Shown here piece by piece: positions 7,241 to 12,761 of a DNA stretch of 12,761 nucleotides (position 1 is the stretch's first letter; the number at the start of each line of letters is the position of its first letter). The position numbers were made by a program, and so were the translations under genes. The notes beneath the pieces were generated by a model. The model did not search any database and was not told where the DNA came from. It saw nothing but the letters and a program-made list of their open reading frames with translations. The stretch comes from Zygnema cylindricum (taxonomy: Eukaryota > Streptophyta > Zygnematophyceae > Zygnematales > Zygnemataceae): positions 64,001 through 76,761 of the forward strand of contig JBBHKE010001430.1 in NCBI GenBank assembly GCA_037447655.1, given 5' to 3'.

Positions 7241-7948
7241 GATGAGATGGATGAGATAAAAAGAAAATTTATGGAAAATATCCCTTATCAGCAGATTGTA
7301 GGTAGTTTGATTTATTTTATGAACTGTACCCGTCTGGATATAGCTGCAGTTGTAGGTGTCCTTAGCAAAAATCTAAATGAACCAAGAAAGAGAGACCGAA
7401 GGCTGCCAAAAGGGTGATGAGGCATCTGGTGGGGACAAGGGAATTATGGTTGCATTTGGGATGGGAGCACACTGACATCACCACTTGGAGTGATGCTAGT
7501 TTGTGGAGATGTGCCTTTAAGGTGGTGTACGACTAGATATGTGTTACAAATTGGATCCGTTGCATGCAGTTAGAGTAGCAAGCAAAAAAAAGTAGTTGCT
7601 TTGTCCACTATGGAGGCTGAATACATGGCTTCCTGTGCTGCCACCAAAGAATTAATGTGGGTTAAATCTCTTGTTGAAGAACTTGGGTTCATGAAGTCTG
7701 GAACTCAAAATGTTTTTCGTGATAATCAAGCTGCTATCTCGATTGCAGCTAATCCCAAACATCACTTCAAAGCTAAGCATATGGATATTAGACTAAGCTT
7801 TGTCAGAGAGAAGGTAGAAAATAAAATTATTAAACTGGTTCATAAAACTGATAGAGAAATGATTGCAGACATGATGACAAAACCTGTGCCTTCCCCTAAG
7901 TTGATTTATTGCAGAGAAAACTGTGGATTAAAATTGAAAAGTGACTAG
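7241..7948 (+). pseudogene. Copia connection and RNase H domain, broken at its start
   Basis: RNase H removes the RNA strand during reverse transcription. QQIVGSLIYFMNCTRLDIA (about 7290-7345) is the usual connection motif. A frameshift lies at about 7385-7400; then RVMRHL (about 7411-7428) and the first catalytic Asp in WSDAS (7492-7494). The region 7500-7575, which should hold the RRSTSGY and GGG segments, is scrambled and has TAG at 7534-7536 and 7571-7573. From 7577 the frame is open: STMEAEYMA (catalytic Glu), RDNQAAI (Asp at 7721-7723), H..IR..FVREKV, and ADMMTKP. It ends at TAG 7946-7948, just before the purine tract, which is the normal end of copia pol. Confidence 0.92.
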
Positions 7949-7953
7949 GAATT

Positions 7954-7962
7954 AAGGGGGGG
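7954..7962 (+). promoter_or_regulatory. Polypurine tract
   Basis: AAGGGGGGG lies directly against the first base of the 3' LTR (7963). This is the expected location of the primer for plus-strand DNA synthesis. Confidence 0.88.
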
Positions 7963-8116
7963 TGTTAAATAGAGGTAATTAATAGTTCACTTCCCTATTT
8001 TAGTTTTGCATTAAAGAAAGAGAGTGAGGATCAAAGGCGCGCCATGGCTGCCGCCATATTTAGAAAGTGGCAGATTTTGAAGTAGAGGGTATTTTACTAA
8101 AATGAAGCCTAAGTCT

Positions 8117-8177
8117 AGATTTGAACCTGCAACCTATAGATTCTCTTTAGCATAACGCCTTAACCATGAAGGCGCTG
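8117..8177 (-). other. Antisense tRNA-like A/B-box module in 3' LTR
   Basis: The B-box-like GGTTCAAATCT (8127-8117) is identical to that of the 5' LTR. The A-box-like CAGCGCCTTCATGG (8177-8164) carries two substitutions relative to it. Confidence 0.5.
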
Positions 8178-8374
8178 CGAAACAATACACGTTACGAGTT
8201 TCATAAATATATAAACATTAACGCAACAAATTAACAGTAGAATAACGAAAAGGAGCAATTCATGCATGTACGCAAATCTGAACCGTGTAAAATATGTTTT
8301 GATCGGACGGCTGGCATTATAGCCGCCACGCGAAGTGAGCTTTTGGCCGCATACGGAGATAACGTCACGCAGTG

Positions 8375-8382
8375 CCACGTGG
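8375..8382. promoter_or_regulatory. G-box palindrome CCACGTGG in the LTR
   Basis: A CACGTG core of the plant G-box type (bZIP/bHLH target) is present in both LTRs (also 3148-3155). It sits about 130 bases upstream of the TATATAG at 8513-8519, so it is reasonably placed for the LTR promoter. In the solo LTR the equivalent place reads GACGCGTGG, so the core is lost. Function is inferred. Confidence 0.4.
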
Positions 8383-8512
8383 CACCATATTATTTGATAC
8401 CGAAGAAGATGGGAGGAGGAACCAGGGCTTCCGATTTGACAGGTGTCACCTTGTAGACCTTGTCGTACAATGGTCATACAGTAAGTACATTGCCTATTGT
8501 ACCTTCTTGTAC

Positions 8513-8519
8513 TATATAG
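8513..8519 (+). promoter_or_regulatory. Candidate LTR TATA box
   Basis: TATATAG lies about 330 bases before the LTR end. Transcription from just downstream would leave a repeated R-U5 leader containing the paired hairpins. The 5' LTR copy has ACATAG here. The alternative TATATAAAC at 8208-8216 is a better match to a TATA consensus but lies further upstream; I cannot decide between them. Confidence 0.35.
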
Positions 8520-8649
8520 TGTTCCTATTGTACTAGGGTTTAGTAGTAGGTAGTCGTGAGTAGGCGGACCAAGACTTAGTAATATTTAGGTACCTCTCTC
8601 TAAAAGAGCTTGTAACTATACAAGTCATTTTTGACCAACCATAACTTAC

Positions 8650-8700
8650 TGCTCAGGGGAGCAAATTCAGTGATTCTTTTTGCGTTACACTCAAGGGAGT
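8650..8700 (+). other. Paired short hairpins near the 3' end of the 3' LTR
   Basis: TGCTC-AGGG-GAGCA at 8650-8663 is perfect. The second, ACTC-AAGG-GAGT at 8689-8700, has lost its outer G-C pair. See 1987-2038 and 3422-3473 for the other copies. Confidence 0.45.
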
Positions 8701-8846
8701 CTTGTCCTCACAAAGGTGAGTGTGGTAAAAATATTTTTGTGCCTGGATGGCAATTATTCAGTGGGAAAGTTGAAAGGGAAAATATTATCCTAGAGGCTTT
8801 ACATAGGCTGCTCATTCTGTGGGTCAATGGAGACCACCGAGTTTCA

Positions 8847-8851
8847 GTTTC
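8847..8851. repeat. Target-site duplication GTTTC, right
   Basis: The sequence equals 2728-2732 and follows the terminal CA of the 3' LTR directly. Confidence 0.92.
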
Positions 8852-8904
8852 TAGCGAAGATTCTCCTTACATCTTTATGAATATTCCGATGTAATCGCAA
8901 ATAA

Positions 8905-8928
8905 CTTGTTACTTCAAAAAGTGACAAG
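8905..8928. repeat. Hairpin in repeat unit 3
   Basis: CTTGTTACTT and AAGTGACAAG flank a 4-base loop and pair over 10 bp with one G-T pair. The unit 1 counterpart at 13-30 has the inner 7 bp perfectly paired. The unit 2 counterpart (about 757-765) has lost one arm. Confidence 0.6.
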
Positions 8929-9477
8929 CATAGATGTGTACGAAACATGTGACACATAAACGGTACACAAAATGTTGAGAAACTTCCACTCAATTTTGAT
9001 TTTAGACGTCGACCCGCACTTTGAACAGTTTTTGTCACTTCGTAATATGTGCACGCCACATTGTCGACGTGGAGGTATTGCATATGTTTAGGATTTGTGA
9101 CACTGTGACATCACACGCGTCACGCTCAACTATGACAGCGCCCCTGTCACAAATTCTAAAACTTTCCGCCATGATTTCCCGATTGCTGTTTTTTGTCTTT
9201 TCTTACTCTACTTGCCATCAAAATGCATTCAAAGATAGTTAAAAGTAACCATTTTCATAAACCTTTCATTTGATACCATTATAGACATTTTTCGTTGCAA
9301 AAATTGTGTGATAGGCATGAGGAGGACGCGTAAACTTTACGGTGGCGTTTTGGTCGAGACCCTCATTCTGAAGAAAAAGGTCACAGAAAAATTCGTACAG
9401 CCTTGTCTGATGGGCTTTTGAGATAAATTTTGTCAAAACCTCCGACGTCGAAATCATATACATTTCGCCCGTTGTGG

Positions 9478-9521
9478 AACTTTATTTAAAATCACCTCGC
9501 GAGGTGATTTTATGTAAAGTT
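9478..9521. repeat. Conserved palindrome, unit 3 copy
   Basis: The core AAAATCACCTCG (9488-9499) is followed by its exact inverse (9500-9511). One more pair and then a two-base mismatch lead to outer arms AACTTTA / TAAAGTT. Only two non-pairing positions interrupt the 44 bp. The flanks immediately left of it (9330-9470) are poorly alignable to units 1 and 2. Confidence 0.9.
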
Positions 9522-9805
9522 TGAAGATGATTTGGAAGGACGCGAAAGTGGGTCGAAACTCGCTAAACGATAAACTGTATCGCGATAGACGGCAAACTGC
9601 GGTACATCTAAAGTTTTAATGTAACGCAACTTGTACGGTCGTATTATGAATTTTTTGGTACGGCTGCAGATTTTTTCCTTTTTTTCCAAGTTATAAAGGA
9701 AAACAACAGAAAAAAACTGTAACTTTAGCACATGGGAATATGCCCTAAGTTATGGAAGAAAATTATAGAAAATAACCAACTTTAGCACATGCAAAAATAC
9801 CCTGA

Positions 9806-10969
9806 GCCTATTAAGAAAAAGGGCTCGAGAACATAGAAAATTTCAACTGACCTTACCTAGACCAAGTCCTACTTCTCCCCTCATTAAAAATCAGACGTCA
9901 GACATTTTTCCCAGTTACGACTAACAACTGCAGCTTACCATGTTGTAATCTGACGATTTTATTATAATGTAGTTTCCAAATTCAGTCGGCCAATGTTAAT
10001 GCATTGAGCTAAATTTTAGAGCACTCTACAAAGGGCAAACAGAATGAGGCGTTATGGAAAGAGCAATGGGATTATCAGCAGCTTTATAGTAAGATTTATA
10101 AGAATTATTAGATGTTAGGCTTAAAAGTTTATAATTTTTTTTATCTGGGGTTATTCATTGCAGTGAACAATGTACTTTTTCCACAAGTAGTCGTATTTAA
10201 TAGCTTAGCGGAGCTATTCAACATTGTGGCCTTTTTCATGCAAATCATTGAGACCTTTTTCACTAATGATTCAGATCATTGATTGAATGTATCTTTTCAG
10301 TTCTTTCAAGGCCTTTAGCTTCACATGCCCAGTTGGCTTTTTGAAGTCTTTCCCTTAGTTGACATATCTGTCTTTATTCTGAGTCTTTATATGTTTCTCC
10401 TCTTTATTGGTAGTCTAACTTCTCCACGAATGTGCCGAGTCAATATGTCCTGATCCGGAACGGAATAAAGAAACATTCTCACTCTATAGCATCGACATGT
10501 ATTATCTATGTTAAATAGTTCATCTCAGAATTGCATGTGCCAAGGAAAGTAGTTGTGTGCCATTGGTGCGACTTTGCCTGTTTACAATCACAAACATAGT
10601 GAAGTTACATTAGTCATTTTTGCGCTGTGCTATAAAATTTCGAGCTATGTGGTTAAGAAGTCACAGATAGTGACTATTGCACCCCTTGCAACTCCAGGGT
10701 TAATGCTGGGTTAATATGGTCGAACAACATTCCAAGTTGCATTTTTGTTATTCATTCCTCATTATGAAACCGTTTTTTTCCACTGGACATTGCATCGTTC
10801 TGATTAGTGAGGCAAGCTTCACATTTTGACCTTCATATATTAGCACTGTGGCTGAGCAACTTGCTCACAACTCGCAGTGTGGGCAGGAGAGGTATTCTTA
10901 ATGGGACGGGATTTGGCCAGTAATTATTGTGCTTGCAGATTGGTTCTTATACACGACACAAGCATGTAG
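9806..10969. other. No recognisable gene; AT-rich intron or intergenic sequence
   Basis: I see no conserved coding segment, RNA gene or transposon terminus on either strand. The stretch is AT-rich with scattered stops in all frames. If the downstream pseudogene has an upstream exon, this is intron; otherwise it is the 5' flank. A fair splice-acceptor-like TGTGCTTGCAG ends at 10938. Confidence 0.6.
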
Positions 10970-11141
10970 GAACTTCTAAGGGGAACTAGTAGAGGGTTTA
11001 CTACATCCCATACAAGCTCTGTCCATCCAGGTGTACGACGGCCAGTGGGAGTACCTGTAGAACGATTAACGTTGGAGAATGTTTCTCACATTATCATTGT
11101 TGCTTCAGGGAAGGGAGGAGTTGGCAAATCCACTACCGCTG
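10970..11141 (+). pseudogene. INDH-like exon with Walker A (P-loop)
   Basis: The frame is open from 10970 to the donor CTG|GTGAGA at 11141/11142. It first reads a Ser/Thr/Arg-rich, presequence-like stretch (LLRGTSRGFTTSHTSSV), then GVRRPVGVPVERLTLENV and IIIVASGKGGVGKSTTA (about 11090-11140), the deviant Walker A of this family with its signature GKGGVGKST. The exon start is uncertain: TAG at 10967-10969 precedes the frame, with an ATG at 10964. Acceptor-like AGs at 10980, 10989 and 10992 would all enter the right frame from a phase-2 exon, and the AG at 11029-11030 is another choice. This exon shows no internal damage. Confidence 0.85.
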
Positions 11142-11595
11142 GTGAGAGAGCCATCCACTTCGAGTATGGAAAACATGAGTGGAGAAGTAGATTTTGTTCC
11201 GGAGAGTTTCATGAATGATTTTAATATGTATAGAAAGTACTTTCTTATTAGCAATCGGAGTATAGTTCATCATTATTTTGAGAAAAGTCATTAACTGTAC
11301 AGTAGTTAAAAGCATTTATTGTACTGTTGCACTAAGTGTTTGTCCAGCGATCCTGACAAACAACATGGACGTATTCTTGGCTGACTGTTTGGATGTTCGA
11401 GTAGATGTGTTCAGCATATCCTTGGAATTCTTCAACAAATAACTGAGGAATTTTCAGCATGTATAGTTTGTCAGTCACTCCACTTTTAAAATCCTTTAAC
11501 ACCATTACTCTATAAAGGTGGCACTACCATTTAGGCAAGCTTTACGGCTGTTGGTTATTGAATCTCCTCCTGATTTCCTGTCATTTGCGTGTTAG

Positions 11596-11721
11596 CAATG
11601 AATGTGGCAGTGGCCATGGCACAAGACTCTAGATTACGAGTTGGATTGTTGGATAGCAATGTGTATGGACCTTCCATCCCTCGGCTAATGAATTTGGAAG
11701 GCAAGCCGCAAGTGAATGCAG
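11596..11721 (+). pseudogene. INDH-like exon 2 (DxDVYGPS region)
   Basis: The exon reads NVAVAMAQDSRLRVGLLD, then SNVYGPSIPRLMNLEGKP, and ends at donor CAG|GTCTGC (11721/11722). The family consensus after LLD is A-D-VYGPS; here it is S-N, so the second acidic residue is lost. Using the only nearby acceptor (TAG at 11593-11595) gives one extra codon relative to the family spacing; see the finding on acceptor shift. The length of 126 bases keeps phase 1 at both ends. Confidence 0.85.
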
Positions 11722-12166
11722 GTCTGCGTAGTTCCCTAGAATGTGTCTTTGTGAGCGTGAAAGCCTGAATTTGTTGGGGAAATATTGGTTTCTGTTCGGT
11801 CATGAACAAAGGGTTTAAAAGTCTTGGGAACTGACATTTTGAGTGTTGTTAGGCTGCATTTTTCTATGGTGTTGTTTCAAATATCCTTTAGAACTTAGAG
11901 TGTCGGATTACAGTTATTTTGGCCTATCGTGTCGTCTCTTGTTTTTTGCGCTTATTGGGGATTTCTTACTATGCATTTTCTCACCTGTCTACACACATCG
12001 TTTTCTCTTTTAGCGAGCTACAGATCCTGATGTTGTTTTTTGTAGTCTATTGCGCTATTGTTTCACGCTGTTTATCTTGCATGCTGTAGAATGAGGCTAT
12101 GAGGCTGTTTTTAAACTTTGTGCCAAAGATGTTGTTGTCGATGTTCTATATATGTCTTTATCGCAG

Positions 12167-12264
12167 AACGCAAAATGATTCCTTTGGAGAATTATGGTGT
12201 GTGATGCATGTCAATGGGCTTTCTTATGGACTATGGAGCACTAGCAGTATTGCGTGGTCAGATG
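12167..12264 (+). pseudogene. INDH-like exon 3 with in-frame TGA
   Basis: The acceptor is CTTTATCGCAG at 12166. The reading is RKMIPLENYGV, TGA (12202-12204), CMSMGFLMDYGALAVLRGQM, and the donor is a strong GTAAGT at 12265. The family has K or R at the stop position (CGA to TGA would be one transition) and an almost invariant VWRGPM near the end. Here Trp is Leu (TTG for TGG) and Pro is Gln (CAG for CCG). This exon is the most damaged of the three. Confidence 0.87.
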
Positions 12265-12761
12265 GTAAGTTTTTTTTCACAATAGCTACACAGAAAATTA
12301 TTTCATGAAAGCTACAATAAAAACGTTTTCTCAAAAACTACACTATCATTCTGCAGTTTGATTGTCTTATGCATTTTCTGGTTTTTTTTTTGTCTCTTTC
12401 CACCTCTTGCGTGTTGCCTACTCCTTTCCTCCCTCTTCCCAACTCCCTCCTACCACCTGTGTCTGCAAAAATTCTTCCCTTTGTACATAACATGGCTTTG
12501 CAATGCCTGCATTTGTTGCTCTTTCTACAACTGTAGTTTTAGATCTGTTGACGTGGGCTTTTAGAGAGAATCAAACTACGGTGCATCGACATGATATGCC
12601 GATATCACAATAAAAATCATCCCATAACTTTCATATGGCAATACCTCAACTTTGACATTTTACTAGGTCTTTACAATTAGAGTGTAGGAAGACCTGATTC
12701 TTTGTTCAGGGGAGTATTTTAGAGCATCGAAGCATTTATCGGATTGTCAATTCAGTAGGGA
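12265..12761 (+). other. Intron 3 of the INDH-like pseudogene (runs off window)
   Basis: The region starts with GTAAGTTTTTTTT and contains long pyrimidine-rich stretches (12350-12480). I found no further INDH-like coding segment, so the next exon must lie beyond 12761. The open frame at 12358-12564 is composed of low-complexity T/C sequence and is not convincing. Confidence 0.65.

Larger units (their letters stand above)
2733..8846 (+). mobile_element. Full-length Ty1/copia LTR retrotransposon, decayed
   Basis: The element is 6,114 bp. It has a 5' LTR (2733-3618), a primer-binding site (3619-3633), an internal region with Gag, zinc knuckle, protease, integrase, reverse transcriptase and RNase H in copia order, a purine tract, and a 3' LTR (7963-8846). 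GTTTC target duplications flank it. Integrase preceding reverse transcriptase identifies Ty1/copia (Pseudoviridae type) rather than gypsy. The coding region has at least ten in-frame stops plus several frameshifts, so it cannot make its proteins. The two LTRs differ at very roughly 10% of positions by eye, so the insertion is not recent. It inserted at the junction of two tandem repeat units. Confidence 0.97.
7963..8846 (+). repeat. 3' LTR of copia element (884 bp)
   Basis: The LTR starts TGTTAAATAGAGG and ends GAGTTTCA. It is colinear with the 5' LTR. Promoter candidates are TATATAAAC (8208-8216), G-box palindrome CCACGTGG (8375-8382) with an ACGTCAC element just upstream (8362-8368), and TATATAG (8513-8519). 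A 105-codon minus-strand open frame (8160-8477) is broken in the 5' LTR and is probably incidental. Confidence 0.95.
8852..9805. repeat. Tandem repeat unit 3
   Basis: The unit begins TAGCGAAGATTCTCC, the continuation of the target interrupted at 2732. It is the only uninterrupted full unit (about 950 bp). The order of blocks is: hairpin (8905-8928), CGCCACATTGTCGACGTGG (9053-9071), the TTTAGGATTTGTG region, CCGCCATGATTTCCCGAT, ATTGTGTGATAGG, a divergent middle (about 9320-9470), the palindrome (9478-9521), GGACGCGAAAGTGGGTCGAAA, GGTACGGCTGC, and an A-rich tail with two imperfect repeats of TTTAGCACATG (9723-9733, 9781-9791). Homology to the other units fades near 9805. No gene was found. Confidence 0.75.
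10970..12761 (+). pseudogene. INDH: NUBPL/INDH-like mitochondrial Fe-S P-loop ATPase, likely unprocessed pseudogene, 3' end outside window
   Basis: The family (Mrp/NBP35 ATPases; NUBPL in animals, INDH in plants) delivers Fe-S clusters to respiratory complex I in the mitochondrial matrix. Three exons are visible: 10970-11141 (start uncertain), 11596-11721 and 12167-12264, joined in phase 1 by introns of 454 and 445 bp; a fourth exon should follow the donor at 12265. The first exon holds the Walker A motif ASGKGGVGKSTTA, the second a degraded DADVYGPS motif, the third ENYGV.CMSMGF. Lesions: TGA at 12202-12204, a probable acceptor loss at 11596-11598, and replacement of invariant residues in VWRGPM. 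Retained introns argue for a duplicated rather than retrocopied pseudogene. The second half of the protein, with the C-terminal CXXC, lies beyond the window. The symbol reflects family resemblance only; a sequencing error at the TGA cannot be excluded. Confidence 0.82.

Noticed and set aside
8160-8477. 105-codon minus-strand open frame across the 3' LTR with a hydrophobic stretch.
   Set aside because: It is broken in the 5' LTR, overlaps the tRNA-like module and promoter candidates, and resembles no protein I know. The weak similarity to a minus-strand frame in the solo LTR is explained by DNA homology of the LTRs.
10964-10969. ATG immediately followed by TAG upstream of the INDH-like exon, suggesting a nonsense mutation at codon 2 (CAG to TAG).
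   Set aside because: Several AGs between 10980 and 10992 could be splice acceptors that exclude this codon, so the stop need not be in the mRNA. It is not counted as a lesion.
12358-12564. 68-codon Cys/Leu/Phe-rich open frame.
   Set aside because: It is a pyrimidine-rich intron stretch, and the composition alone explains the apparent membrane-like protein.
12640-12761. Similarity of the window's right end (CCATAACTTTCATATGG, GATTCTTTGTTCAGGGGAG) to the LTR leader region.
   Set aside because: Matches are short and out of the order seen in the LTRs. The evidence is not enough to call another LTR fragment.

Overview
The window reads as nuclear DNA of a land plant with an intron-rich, transposon-rich genome. 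The evidence is a decayed Ty1/copia retrotransposon with plant-type gag-pol domains, a solo LTR, and spliced exons (GT...AG borders) of a NUBPL/IND1-type mitochondrial iron-sulfur P-loop ATPase. I cannot name the species. Nothing suggests bacterial or organellar DNA, and there is no CRISPR array or operon.

Layout. (1) Positions 1 to about 9,805 were once a tandem array of three units of roughly 0.75-1.0 kb: 1-696; 697-1135 plus 2189-2732; and 8852 to about 9805. I did not find these units to be coding. Each carries a conserved palindrome of 42-44 bp. (2) Unit 2 is split by a 1,048-bp solo LTR (1136-2183) with an exact 5-bp target duplication AGAGA. (3) The junction of units 2 and 3 is split by a full-length copia element (2733-8846) with exact target duplication GTTTC. 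Its LTRs are 886 and 884 bp and differ at very roughly one position in ten by eye. Its internal 4.3 kb keeps recognisable Gag, protease, integrase, reverse transcriptase and RNase H, but is broken by many stops and frameshifts. (4) From about 9806 to 10969 I recognise no gene. (5) From 10970 onward there are three exons of a NUBPL/INDH-like gene on the + strand (10970-11141, 11596-11721, 12167-12264). A fourth intron runs off the window. An in-frame TGA, an apparently damaged splice acceptor and lost invariant residues make it most likely an unprocessed pseudogene.

Most interesting points. The copia primer-binding site is complementary to the anticodon arm of initiator tRNA-Met (half-tRNA priming, as known for Drosophila copia), and the AUG inside that site appears to be the gag start codon. 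The LTRs carry an antisense tRNA-like A-box/B-box module that is also present in the diverged solo LTR. The tandem units share a palindrome that is much better conserved than its surroundings. The solo LTR also offers a possible, unproven, LTR-derived first exon for the downstream gene.
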